This document shows, piece by piece, positions 1 through 7,728 of a stretch of 64,000 bases of DNA. The position numbers and the translations under genes were made by a program. The stretch spans positions 124,001-188,000 of the forward strand of contig NZ_JBBIFX010000004.1 of assembly GCF_037543845.1 (NCBI RefSeq), read 5' to 3'. The first letter of the stretch is position 1. Each line of letters opens with the position of its first letter. Source of the stretch: Gymnodinialimonas ulvae. GTDB lineage: Bacteria > Pseudomonadota > Alphaproteobacteria > Rhodobacterales > Rhodobacteraceae. The notes below the pieces were generated by a model. That model was not told the DNA's origin. It worked only from the letters and a program-made list of their open reading frames with translations, and searched no databases.

Positions 1-210
1 GATATGCGCCAGACCCAGCATGTCGGCCACCGCCTCGATCGCCGGACGGGTCAGCCAGCCTTCCTGCTCCTGCGCACGCCACAGAAGCGGGATAATCGCA
101 CTGGCCGCGCGGCCTTCGGGGTATTTGGTGATCTGCGCCTCGGCCCAGGCCTGATTGGCGGGCGTGAAGGCGAAATGGTCCGGTTGCTCGGGGTGCAGGC
201 GTCGCAGCAT
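1..210 (-). CDS. nuoE: NADH-quinone oxidoreductase subunit E (partial, C-terminus beyond window)
   Basis: NuoE is the 24-kDa peripheral-arm subunit of complex I; it carries the N1a [2Fe-2S] cluster and works with NuoF in NADH oxidation. Only the first 70 residues lie here. They begin MLRRLHPEQP and contain the family's typical N-terminal helices (YPEGR, then SAIIPLLWRAQEQEGWL, then AIEAVADMLG). The cluster-binding cysteines would lie past the window edge. The frame is open to base 1 and the gene follows nuoD and three small genes on the same strand, as expected for a Rhodobacterales nuo operon. The start is an ATG at 210. Confidence 0.92.
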   Translation of the reverse strand, partial: MLRRLHPEQPDHFAFTPANQAWAEAQITKYPEGRAASAIIPLLWRAQEQEGWLTRPAIEAVADMLGLAHI

Positions 211-282
211 GTCTGGGTCGTCCCTGGCGGTCGTTTTGTCGGGACCGGGTTTCGCGCAATCCGGCGCGGATGTCCATGCGCG

Positions 283-846
283 CTATGGCGCAGGGGCGCG
301 GTCGCGATTGGACTGGCCCGCGTAGAGCGACAGCGCGAACAATGTCCCCTCCGGCACGCAATCGCGCACCTCGAACAGGCCGTGCCGCATCCGCAAATGG
401 CCTGCACGCACATCGGCGGCCACCCGTCCGTGCAACGCCCGCACCACGCTCAGGATCGCGCGCGCCTCCGGGTGGTGGATGGTGGTGCTGCGCAGGCGCA
501 GGGCGAACACTCCGTCCCGGGCCACCTCCGGCCCGATCGGCACGCCAAGCGACGTCATGGCCTGATCCACCAGATAGATGTCGAAGACCGTCACAAGATC
601 ACTCGGCAAGGCGCATCCGACGGCCGCATAGGCGCGGTCCACAATCGCCCGAACCGCCCCGTCATCCAGCGCTTCGGCCTGCGCCAAAAGGTCATCCGGA
701 GCGGGTGCCTGGACCCACGCAATATCCCCCGGTCCCGCCGCGATGGCGCCGCCTGTACCAACCGCAAGGCACATCGCCTGGATCCATGTCCATCCCATGA
801 AGCTCAGCCTAAGCCGCAACGGGACGGATCGGAAACGCCAATTCAT
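283..846 (-). CDS. hypothetical exported protein in nuo operon (third of three)
   Basis: Function not recognised. The 187-aa frame has a likely signal peptide beginning at an internal Met (codon 17, start about 798: MGWTWIQAMCLAVG then GGAIAAG), so the real start may be 798 rather than 846. The mature part contains two cysteines in the contexts AVGCALP and VRDCVPEG, which could form a disulfide. Rhodobacter nuo operons are known to contain unidentified reading frames between nuo genes, so its position is not unique, but I cannot assign it to a named family. It lies 72 bp before nuoE and is surely co-transcribed. It shares a GC...C layout with the two preceding genes. Confidence 0.7.
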   Translation of the reverse strand: MNWRFRSVPLRLRLSFMGWTWIQAMCLAVGTGGAIAAGPGDIAWVQAPAPDDLLAQAEALDDGAVRAIVDRAYAAVGCALPSDLVTVFDIYLVDQAMTSLGVPIGPEVARDGVFALRLRSTTIHHPEARAILSVVRALHGRVAADVRAGHLRMRHGLFEVRDCVPEGTLFALSLYAGQSNRDRAPAP

Positions 847-864
847 GCGGAATGCGGCGCGCGG

Positions 865-1236
865 TCATTGATCCGCCGCAGACTCCGCGCGCCCCCCTAC
901 GCACAGACCCCAGTTCACAAGTGTCAGCGTCCCGTCGCCCGAAGGCCGCAGGAACCCGGTCTGCATCAACGGCACCGCCATCTGCGGAAAGTCCGCATCC
1001 CCAAGGCCGAGCTCTTCCATCACCATACCCACATCGTCCTGATGCAGCACGCAACCACGCGCGGCGATGGCTTGCGCCAGCGGATATCCCGGGTGAGCCT
1101 CAGGTGTTGCGGCCTGCCCATGGGCGATCCCGGACGCTACAAGTGTTATGCAAAAACCAAACAAATCAGGGCGCCCACGCCGTCTAAACCAGACCTTCGC
1201 GCCATCGCGGGCCGTCTGCCCGAGCCTCAAGGGCAA
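865..1236 (-). CDS. hypothetical exported protein in nuo operon (second of three)
   Basis: A 123-aa protein of unknown function. A GTG at about 1194 would give a cleaner signal peptide (RRR followed by LFGFCITLVASGIAHGQA) than the ATG at 1236, which overlaps the previous stop by 10 bp. The mature region carries ARGCVLHQDDVG and ends near NWGLC, so again two cysteines about 50 residues apart. The segment between them (glycine/leucine-rich, ending in a TLTLVNW strand) resembles in layout the C-terminal part of the upstream 210-aa protein, suggesting that both belong to one degenerate family. Co-transcribed with nuoD and nuoE. Confidence 0.65.
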   Translation of the reverse strand: MPLRLGQTARDGAKVWFRRRGRPDLFGFCITLVASGIAHGQAATPEAHPGYPLAQAIAARGCVLHQDDVGMVMEELGLGDADFPQMAVPLMQTGFLRPSGDGTLTLVNWGLCVGGRAESAADQ

Positions 1237-1859
1237 TCCTCCGTCAGGCTCAGGACGTCATTCTCAAGCGTGATCGTCCCGATGCTCAACATCGCGACAT
1301 AGCCCTGCGCAAAGACAGTCTGCATCCGGTCCACGATGTCAGTGTAGCGCTCTTCATCTGCCGCAGGCAGGTCGGTCGCCGCAAAAGGAAACGGGAAGAC
1401 CTCCAGCCCGGTGATCGGGGCCAATTCGGTAAAGACCTCGCCCAAAAGCGCATCTTCCGACGCATAGGCCGACGGCTCGATGCTGCATCCATTGGCCCGC
1501 AGCACATTGGTAAATGCCGCCCCGATCAGGAACGGATCATCAGACAGAGTCTCGATGTAGGCGTCGGTCAGCGCGTCGATACCCGCCAAGGCATCAGACG
1601 TTGATGGCTCAAGCGCGGCTGTTTCATCTCGGCCAACAATCACGCGGCAGTCTTCGAACACGACCTCCGTGGCCCCAGACCGGTCCAACGCGCACAAATA
1701 TGCCCCCCGTGCGTCCCGCACCAGCGCGTCACCGGACGGCGTGATCTGCACCACTTCAAAAGGCTGCTGCGGGCCGGATACTTGCGCGATTGCCACAGAC
1801 GCGGACCAAAGGAAAAATCCCGCCATGGCGGCAACAGGAGCCGCCTGCGCGGGCGTCAC
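1227..1859 (-). CDS. hypothetical exported protein in nuo operon (first of three)
   Basis: A 210-aa protein of unknown function, starting with an ATG that overlaps the nuoD stop (ATGA), so translationally coupled to nuoD. It has an N-terminal hydrophobic stretch (AAMAGFFLWSASVAIAQ) typical of a signal peptide with an AxA-like cleavage site, then an acidic mature region. Cysteines occur in YLCALDRS, FEDCRV, ANGCSIEP and LTEDCP. The C-terminal half (GC...TITLENDVLSLTEDC) matches the GC...C pattern of the next gene. A role in complex I assembly or an unrelated periplasmic role are both possible. Confidence 0.7.
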   Translation of the reverse strand: MTPAQAAPVAAMAGFFLWSASVAIAQVSGPQQPFEVVQITPSGDALVRDARGAYLCALDRSGATEVVFEDCRVIVGRDETAALEPSTSDALAGIDALTDAYIETLSDDPFLIGAAFTNVLRANGCSIEPSAYASEDALLGEVFTELAPITGLEVFPFPFAATDLPAADEERYTDIVDRMQTVFAQGYVAMLSIGTITLENDVLSLTEDCP

Positions 1860-3100
1860 CGGTCCACTTCCCCAAACACGATATCAAGCGAACCCAAGAT
1901 CGCCGACACATCCGCCAATTGGTGGCCTTTGCAAAGGTAATCCATCGCCTGCAAATGCGGGAACCCCGGCGCGCGCAGTTTCGCGCGGTAGGGTTTGTTT
2001 GTCCCATCCGCCACCAGATAGACGCCAAATTCCCCCTTCGGCGCTTCAACGGCGGCGTAAACCTCACCCTCTGGCACGTGGAAACCTTCGGTGTAAAGCT
2101 TGAAGTGGTGGATCAGCGCTTCCATCGACGTCTTCATGTCGCCGCGTTTCGGCGGGGTCATCTTGCCCCGCGCCATGATATCTCCCTGGTTCTCGGGCAT
2201 GCGCAGCTTTTCGCAGGCCTGCTTGATGATCGAGCGGCTTTCGCGCATCTCGGCCATCCGGCACAGGTAGCGATCATAGCAATCGCCGTTCTTGCCCACG
2301 GGGATCTGGAATTCGAACTCGTCGTAGCATTCGTAGGGCTGCGCACGGCGCAAATCCCACGCAAAGCCCGACCCGCGCACCATCACACCGGAAAACGCCC
2401 AATTCTGGATGTCTTCTTCGGTGACGATGCCGATATCGGCGTTGCGCTGCTTGAAGATGCGGTTTTCCGTCAGAAGCGTGTCGATATCATCGAGCGCCTT
2501 GGGGAACGCATCCGCCCATGCATCAATATCCTCGATCAACTCCGGCGGCAGGTCCTGATGCACGCCGCCGGGCCGGAAATAGGCCGCATGCAGACGCGCG
2601 CCACTGGCCCGCTCATAGAAGATCATCAACTTCTCGCGTTCCTCAAACCCCCACAGCGGCGGGGTCAGCGCGCCGACATCCAGCGCCTGCGTCGTGACGT
2701 TCAGCAGGTGGTTCAAGATGCGCCCGATCTCGCAATACAGAACGCGGATCAACTGCGCGCGGCGCGGCACTTCGGTCCCCGTCATCCGCTCAATCGCCAG
2801 ACACCAGGCATGCTCCTGGTTCATCGTGCCCACATAATCCAGCCGGTCAAAATACGGCAGGTTCTGTAGATACGTGCGGCTTTCCATCAGCTTTTCGGTG
2901 CCACGGTGCAGCAGCCCGATATGCGGATCACAGCGCTCGCAAATCTCCCCGTCCAGCTCCAGCACCAGACGCAACACACCGTGCGCAGCCGGGTGCTGCG
3001 GCCCGAAGTTCAGGTTGAAATTGCGGATCTTCTGTTCACCGGTCTGGAAATCGGTGGAGCCATCGTCGTAGGTGTTCGTGCGGATATCGCCGTCCATCAT
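1856..3100 (-). CDS. nuoD: NADH-quinone oxidoreductase subunit D
   Basis: NuoD is the 49-kDa subunit of complex I. With NuoB it forms the quinone-binding site near cluster N2 at the junction of the peripheral and membrane arms. The 414-aa length is normal. Seen: NFGPQHPAAHGVLR near residue 32, HIGLLHRGTEKLME, then the YVGTMNQEHAWCLA stretch, and a C-terminus ending LGSLDIVFGEVDR, as in the nickel-iron-hydrogenase-like fold. The start codons are a doublet, ATGATG, overlapping the nuoC TGA; either Met could be used. Preceded by a GGGAGAAG ribosome site inside nuoC. Confidence 0.97.
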   Translation of the reverse strand: MMDGDIRTNTYDDGSTDFQTGEQKIRNFNLNFGPQHPAAHGVLRLVLELDGEICERCDPHIGLLHRGTEKLMESRTYLQNLPYFDRLDYVGTMNQEHAWCLAIERMTGTEVPRRAQLIRVLYCEIGRILNHLLNVTTQALDVGALTPPLWGFEEREKLMIFYERASGARLHAAYFRPGGVHQDLPPELIEDIDAWADAFPKALDDIDTLLTENRIFKQRNADIGIVTEEDIQNWAFSGVMVRGSGFAWDLRRAQPYECYDEFEFQIPVGKNGDCYDRYLCRMAEMRESRSIIKQACEKLRMPENQGDIMARGKMTPPKRGDMKTSMEALIHHFKLYTEGFHVPEGEVYAAVEAPKGEFGVYLVADGTNKPYRAKLRAPGFPHLQAMDYLCKGHQLADVSAILGSLDIVFGEVDR

Positions 3101-3711
3101 GCCTTCTCCCCCTCAGCCTTTTCATCACCCGGCAGCACGTATTCCGCGCCTTCCCATGGGCTCATGAAATCGAACTGACGGTATTCCTGAACCAGCTTCA
3201 CGGGCTCATACACCACCCGCTTGAGCGCCTCGTCATAGCGCACCTCGGTGTAGCCCGTTGTCGGGAAATCCTTGCGCAACGGGTGGCCGCGGAACCCGTA
3301 ATCCGTCAGCAACCGCCGCAGATCGTCATGGCCGGTGAACAGGATGCCGAACATGTCGTAGATCTCGCGCTCGTACCAACCGGCGCTGGCATGCACGCTG
3401 GTGATCGAGGCGACGGTTTCATCCTCGCGGACCGCCGCGCGCACGCGGATGCGGTGGTTTTGATACATGCTCAGGAAATGGTACACGACATCGAACCGGC
3501 GGTCCCGGCTGGGATAATCCACCGCCGTGATATCGATCAGCGTCGAAAACTGGCACGTCCGGTCGGTCTTCAGGAACTCGACGAATTCCACCATCTGTGC
3601 CGGGGCCACATCCACCGACAATTCGCCGCGCGCATTGATATCCGTCGACAACACCGCGTCGGACCGCTTCTCGGACAGATACTCCGCCAGCTCTTGCAAG
3701 GCTTCGGTCAT
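3097..3711 (-). CDS. nuoC: NADH-quinone oxidoreductase subunit C
   Basis: NuoC is the 30-kDa peripheral subunit of complex I that packs against NuoD. It is 204 aa, a separate gene and not the NuoCD fusion of enterobacteria. Seen: FSTLIDITAVDYP in the first half, the family signature around AGWYEREIYDMFGILF, then HDDLRRLLTDYGFRGHPLRKDFP, all diagnostic for the 30-kDa family. The C-terminal tail is charged (PGDEKAEGEKA). It lies 12 bp after nuoB and overlaps nuoD at its stop codon. Confidence 0.97.
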   Translation of the reverse strand: MTEALQELAEYLSEKRSDAVLSTDINARGELSVDVAPAQMVEFVEFLKTDRTCQFSTLIDITAVDYPSRDRRFDVVYHFLSMYQNHRIRVRAAVREDETVASITSVHASAGWYEREIYDMFGILFTGHDDLRRLLTDYGFRGHPLRKDFPTTGYTEVRYDEALKRVVYEPVKLVQEYRQFDFMSPWEGAEYVLPGDEKAEGEKA

Positions 3712-3723
3712 TCTCGCGTCCCC

Positions 3724-4257
3724 TCAGCGAACGATGGTGCCGGTGCGGCGGATTTTCCGCTGCAACTGCAGGATACCGTACAAAAGCGCCTCCGCCGTCG
3801 GCGGGCAGCCGGGCACATAGATGTCCACCGGCACGATGCGGTCGCAGCCACGCACAACGCTATACGAATAATGATAATACCCGCCGCCATTGGCGCATGA
3901 TCCCATCGAGATCACGTAACGCGGCTCTGGCATCTGGTCGTAGACCTTGCGCAGGGCGGGGGCCATCTTGTTGGTCAGCGTGCCGGCCACGATCATCACA
4001 TCCGATTGGCGCGGAGACGCGCGCGGCGCGATCCCGAACCGCTCCGCATCATACCGCGGCATCGACGTGTGCATCATCTCAACCGCGCAGCACGCAAGGC
4101 CGAACGTCATCCAATGCAAACTGCCCGTGCGCGCCCAGTTGATCAGATCCTCGGTCGAGGTGACGAGAAATCCCTTGTCCTGAAGCTCGCGGTTCAACGT
4201 CTGCGTCGCAACCTCGCGGTCGGCTCCGGCGTGGTTGGGGGTCGTTGCTACACCCAT
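3724..4257 (-). CDS. nuoB: NADH-quinone oxidoreductase subunit B
   Basis: NuoB (PSST) holds the terminal [4Fe-4S] cluster N2 that hands electrons to quinone. It is 177 aa. The four expected ligands are visible: the adjacent pair Cys56-Cys57 in FGLACCAVEMM, Cys121 in MGSCANGGGYYHYSYS, and Cys151 in YVPGCPPTAEAL. In most Rhodobacterales I would expect nuoB close behind nuoA. Here a 1.4-kb foreign-looking gene and a 138-bp gap separate them, and the gap carries its own promoter-like sequence. Co-transcribed with nuoC, 12 bp downstream. Confidence 0.97.
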   Translation of the reverse strand: MGVATTPNHAGADREVATQTLNRELQDKGFLVTSTEDLINWARTGSLHWMTFGLACCAVEMMHTSMPRYDAERFGIAPRASPRQSDVMIVAGTLTNKMAPALRKVYDQMPEPRYVISMGSCANGGGYYHYSYSVVRGCDRIVPVDIYVPGCPPTAEALLYGILQLQRKIRRTGTIVR

Positions 4258-4289
4258 CGTGGCTCACCCTGTTTGGTCGTTCGGCTACT

Positions 4290-4318
4290 CAGATACGGGG
4301 GCACCGCCCACGGGTCAA
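4290..4318 (-). promoter_or_regulatory. putative promoter of nuoB
   Basis: On the minus strand TTGACC is followed by a 17-bp spacer and TATCTG, 33 bp before the nuoB start. The -35 block with its flanks (GTTGACCCGT) is identical to that of the putative nuoA promoter at 6216-6244. It would restore expression of nuoBCDE downstream of the intervening gene. The nearby inverted repeat GATCCC-ACAA-GGGATC (4355-4370), just past the stop of the upstream gene, could form an RNA hairpin. By-eye prediction only. Confidence 0.4.
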
Positions 4319-4395
4319 CGCCACCCGGCACGGGCGCGGCGATATGACGGCCCTGATCCCACAAGGGATCGCAGGCGCTAGGGGTCAGCCCTTGC

Positions 4396-5811
4396 TCAAT
4401 CGAACCGATCCACACCAGAATAAAATGGCGTGCAACGCTCGGAATCCATCGTCACCGCAGTCATGATATCACGTGCGCGCATCGCACCGGACCCGATCGT
4501 TTCAAGAACCTCTTTTCCATAGTCCAATGCCACAGGGTCAGGGTGGAACCGCCCCACCGACCGCAACGAACGCTTGAATTGCGCAGACCGGCTGCTCACG
4601 GACGTCGCAACATACGGGGCCGATTGAATTGTCGCCTGTATCCCGACCAAAATGGCGTCATCCGGCAACAGGGGCGCAATACTATCCGCCCAATCCGCCA
4701 TGGGTTCGGATGCGACCTGATCCAGCGCCTTGGCAACCGGATCAACGAATGTCTCAAAAGCGATCTCAGCGGTGGATTTACCAACACCGAATGACGCGCC
4801 CAACACCTTGTCATACCGGGCAACGGCCTCCTCAAAGTCGCGGCGCACCGCCCGGTCGGCCGGGGCATCGAACAACCGCTCCCGCGCGGCAAGGAAATGC
4901 ACGCGCGCCCCATACTCTTCGCGGCCTTCCGTCAAGAAGGGGCGCGCGGCAAGCTCTCCATCTTGGATATCAACGGAGACGTTGTCCCATGGCATCGATG
5001 CGACCGGGATATCAAAAGGATCGTCAGTGTCTTTCGGATCTGGCGATGGCGATTCTGCCCGCTCGGCGCCGTCGTTCATCATCCAGAAGAAGACTTGGTT
5101 AAGCCGCGTATCGACAGCCACTGGAGTATCAGAATTTGCCGACATGATACCCGCAAAATTGAACTGGTAGAGTTCGTTGGCAAGGTTCATCGCTTCGTTC
5201 AGGGCCTCGGCCCTGCGCGTCTTGCCGCCCTGCATTGACCCGCAATGAAGTTTCGCCACTCGCTCCCAGACAGTTCGGGCTGCCGCCGGCTTTTCCTCGA
5301 ACTCACTAATGAAATCCGCAAGAATGCTCTCAAAAACCGGCATCGGAAGCGTATCGAAGCTCAGGATTTCTTCAGGCGCACGCCGGAACAATTGGGCCAA
5401 CCGGAAGAAGCCCTTGCTGATATCGACCGGCGGCCAATTCCGGTACGCGCCGCTGTCCTTCAGTTTCCCGCTCCAAAGCTTCATATCGCTTTGTATCTGC
5501 GGATCATTGGCCAGGGCCGCGTGCGAAGCGACCCCTCCCTCAACCATCGCTGCCAGCATATCGGTCGGATCACTTCGACACAGGATGGTCGCAAACCCTT
5601 CCTCGACCAAAACCTCGATAAGGGATGATTCCCCGGGGCGACGAATGCCATCCAAAGCCTCCGCGCTTTGCACGATATATCCGTCGTTGATCAGGCATGG
5701 TTCGCCAAACAGTAAATTGTTCAGCAAGGTTTGATTAAAGCTCAGGGCCTGGCGTTGACCAGTCCAGGGGTAGTCGGTGGTTTTGTCGTCAAGGCTCCCG
5801 AGATAGAGCAT
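4396..5811 (-). CDS. uncharacterised 471-aa soluble protein inserted between nuoA and nuoB
   Basis: I do not recognise this family. The protein is 471 aa, without signal peptide or transmembrane segment, so probably cytoplasmic. Its N-terminal region (FNQTLLNNLLFG, then CLINDGYIVQ) is followed by a segment rich in predicted helix, an acidic central linker (PSPDPKDTDDP, residues about 255-265) and a helical C-terminus with FGVGKSTAEIAFE. That FGVGKST is not in a P-loop ATPase context and I do not call it a Walker motif. The ATG lies 9 bp after the nuoA stop with an AGG-type ribosome site inside the end of nuoA, so it is translated from the nuo transcript. Base composition looks less GC-rich than that of the nuo genes, hinting at acquisition. 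Confidence 0.8.
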   Translation of the reverse strand: MLYLGSLDDKTTDYPWTGQRQALSFNQTLLNNLLFGEPCLINDGYIVQSAEALDGIRRPGESSLIEVLVEEGFATILCRSDPTDMLAAMVEGGVASHAALANDPQIQSDMKLWSGKLKDSGAYRNWPPVDISKGFFRLAQLFRRAPEEILSFDTLPMPVFESILADFISEFEEKPAAARTVWERVAKLHCGSMQGGKTRRAEALNEAMNLANELYQFNFAGIMSANSDTPVAVDTRLNQVFFWMMNDGAERAESPSPDPKDTDDPFDIPVASMPWDNVSVDIQDGELAARPFLTEGREEYGARVHFLAARERLFDAPADRAVRRDFEEAVARYDKVLGASFGVGKSTAEIAFETFVDPVAKALDQVASEPMADWADSIAPLLPDDAILVGIQATIQSAPYVATSVSSRSAQFKRSLRSVGRFHPDPVALDYGKEVLETIGSGAMRARDIMTAVTMDSERCTPFYSGVDRFD

Positions 5812-5820
5812 CTCAGGACC

Positions 5821-6186
5821 TCACTCCCACTCAAGCGCGCCCTTTTTCCACTCATAGGCGAACCCGATGGTCAGCACCGCGAGGAACACCATCATCGACC
5901 AGAACGCCGTATCGCTGAGGTCCGGGAACGCCGTGGCCCAGGGGAACAGGAACGCGATTTCCAGATCGAAAATGATGAACAGGATCGACACCAGATAGAA
6001 CCGCACATCGAATTTCATCCGCGCATCGTCAAACGCGTTGAACCCGCATTCATAAGCGCTGACCTTTTCGGGGTCGGGATTGCGCACCGCAAGCACCACT
6101 GCCGACAGCATCAAGACAACACCAAGCCCGATGGCAAGCGCCAGAAAGATCAGGATTGGGGCGTAGTTCGACAGAAGATCGGTCAT
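5821..6186 (-). CDS. nuoA: NADH-quinone oxidoreductase subunit A
   Basis: NuoA is a small membrane subunit of complex I with three transmembrane helices, near the quinone channel. It is 121 aa, the usual size. Seen: helix 1 (NYAPILIFLALAIGLGVVLM), the conserved loop YECGFNAFDDARMKFDVRFY with the key cysteine of the TM1-TM2 loop, helix 2 (LVSILFIIFDLEIAFLFPWA), then FWSMMVFLAVLTIGFAYEWKKG. It opens the nuo operon; the promoter is predicted at 6216-6244 and the region is shared with the divergent luxR gene. Confidence 0.97.
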   Translation of the reverse strand: MTDLLSNYAPILIFLALAIGLGVVLMLSAVVLAVRNPDPEKVSAYECGFNAFDDARMKFDVRFYLVSILFIIFDLEIAFLFPWATAFPDLSDTAFWSMMVFLAVLTIGFAYEWKKGALEWE

Positions 6187-6215
6187 TGCGGTCTCGAAAA
6201 AATCCGGTCTTTTGC

Positions 6216-6244
6216 GGTGTAAAGCGTGGCATGCAACGGGTCAA
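6216..6244 (-). promoter_or_regulatory. putative nuo operon promoter upstream of nuoA
   Basis: Minus-strand TTGACC, 17-bp spacer, TACACC, ending 30 bp before the nuoA start. The 10-bp block GTTGACCCGT is shared with the putative nuoB promoter. The -10 element is weak, as is common in this group. Called by eye from hexamer match and spacing. Confidence 0.4.
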
Positions 6245-6353
6245 CGGGGCAGCGGTGCGTCAAATGGGGTCCACTGCTTTTGGGTTTGCTCCCGCACCGT
6301 GCTATGCTCCGCCGTCCGGCCTCCGATCTTTGCCCTGCCGTGATGAGACGTGG

Positions 6354-7076
6354 ATGCCCTTAAGCGCGATCTTGGAGAAACTGGGGAAAGTGACGCGCCG
6401 CCGCGATCTGTGGTGTGCGTTGCTCGACTACCTCCACGCGAAAGGTATCCAAAGCGTCAGCTACCACACCACCGGGCCCGACAACAAAACCGCCGATATC
6501 GTCGCTGACGGCTTTCCCGACAAATGGATTTGCTCCTACATCAAGAAGCGTCTTGTCCAGATCGACCCGATGCCCACCCTCGCCGCACAGCTTGCCCGCC
6601 CGTTTTTCTGGCACGAGGTCTACGATCTGACCGACAATGCCGAAAGCACGCACCGTTATATGGAGCTTCTGAACGCGGCCAATCTGGGCGACGGATTGGC
6701 GCTCTATGTCTTCGGGCCCGGATTGCAGAACGCCTATGTAGGCCTTGGGTTCGGGGACAATGAAATCACCCTCACGCCCGAGGACGTCTTAGAAATACAA
6801 TGTGTGGTTCAGGCCGCTCACCTCCGCTTTCTCGACCTGTCGAGCGATGGCCGCCCGGCCAATCCGCTGACGCCGCGCGAACATGAGGTGCTCGATTGGG
6901 TTGCGCGCGGGAAAAGCAATGGTGTGATCGCCGAGATCCTCGGCACCTCCCCGCATACGGTCGACACCCACATCCGCGCCATCTACCGCAAGCTTAACGT
7001 CACCGACCGCACCAGCGCGGCACTCAAAGCCGTCAGCTCCGGTTTGCTGCAATATCCCTCCGAACGCCTCCCGTGA
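6354..7076 (+). CDS. LuxR-type transcriptional regulator (autoinducer-binding domain + HTH)
   Basis: A 240-aa regulator from the ATG at 6354. A longer open frame extends upstream into the nuoA promoter and is not used here. Residues about 15-160 match the autoinducer-binding fold: DLWCALLDYLHAKG, then IDPMPTLAAQLARPFFWHEV with the Asp-Pro and Trp typical of acyl-homoserine-lactone pockets. The C-terminus is a LuxR helix-turn-helix: LTPREHEVLDWVARGKS, then SPHTVDTHIRAIYRKLNV. No luxI synthase is present in the window, so this is an orphan (solo) receptor as far as can be seen. Divergent from nuoA. Confidence 0.88.
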   Translation: MPLSAILEKLGKVTRRRDLWCALLDYLHAKGIQSVSYHTTGPDNKTADIVADGFPDKWICSYIKKRLVQIDPMPTLAAQLARPFFWHEVYDLTDNAESTHRYMELLNAANLGDGLALYVFGPGLQNAYVGLGFGDNEITLTPEDVLEIQCVVQAAHLRFLDLSSDGRPANPLTPREHEVLDWVARGKSNGVIAEILGTSPHTVDTHIRAIYRKLNVTDRTSAALKAVSSGLLQYPSERLP

Positions 7077-7189
7077 TCACGCGATTGGCGCGTGGCAGCG
7101 CACCGATATAAGTCCGCCGCACAAGGTCCATTGCCATACTCACGGAACCACTTTCATTTTGGACCGCGCCTCTCTTATGGGACATCCGC

Positions 7190-7702
7190 ATGTGTATTTC
7201 AGATCCGGCAGAATATGCCGGTCACGCCCAAATTCGGGCCAAACGTGCCGGGATTCAGGCCTGTGCCCGCGAAGTCGGCGCCACACCTTTTGACCCGCCC
7301 GCCCAAGACGACGAAGACAAGACCACCCCGCTCAAGCCACGCCCGGTTGCGATCCTCGCCGGGGTTCCGACGCACCACGTCGCCCGGAGCGCGTCCCATA
7401 TCGAGGCGTCGGGCTACGCGGTGCTGGTGGCGGCTTGCGCAAGTGAAACGCTCGAAGCGGCACGGTTGTGGTCCGCGCGGCTGGTGCTCATCGACATCGA
7501 CAACATCGACGATTACGCGCCGCGTCTGATCGCAAGCCTTGCGGCGGATGACGGCACCGCCCCGGCCCGCCGCATCATCGCGATGGGCGATTTCATCCCC
7601 GACGGCCTGCGCCTGCAATTGCAGCAGGCCGGCGCGGACGGATGTTTCCAGCGCCCGATAAGCGGGGCGTGCGACTTGTTGAAACTCGACGCGTTCCTCT
7701 AA
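7190..7702 (+). CDS. degenerate response-regulator receiver-like protein
   Basis: A 170-aa protein. Residues about 50-165 have the alternating strand/helix pattern of a CheY-like receiver: RPVAILAGVP, a central strand SARLVLIDIDNID where the phospho-acceptor Asp would sit, and QQAGADGCFQRPISGACDLL at the end. In a canonical receiver the last motif is GADG-x(2)-KP; here Lys is replaced by Arg and the acidic pair near strand 1 is missing, so it is probably a pseudo-receiver not controlled by classical phosphorylation. There is no output domain and no kinase next to it. It follows the LuxR gene by 113 bp. The opposite strand is also open but gives a basic, low-complexity translation. Confidence 0.6.
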   Translation: MCISDPAEYAGHAQIRAKRAGIQACAREVGATPFDPPAQDDEDKTTPLKPRPVAILAGVPTHHVARSASHIEASGYAVLVAACASETLEAARLWSARLVLIDIDNIDDYAPRLIASLAADDGTAPARRIIAMGDFIPDGLRLQLQQAGADGCFQRPISGACDLLKLDAFL

Positions 7703-7728
7703 ACCGCCCGCCACGCCGCCCGGCGACA

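Noticed and set aside
4..1302. Long plus-strand open frame (432 codons) opposite the nuoE-side genes
   Set aside because: Translation is Arg/His/Pro-rich with no domain; the minus-strand genes have signal peptides and fit the operon. High-GC antisense artefact.
4790..4840. Walker A motif (FGVGKST) in the 471-aa protein
   Set aside because: Lacks the G-x(4)-GK[ST] spacing context (preceding glycine-rich strand) and any Walker B partner.
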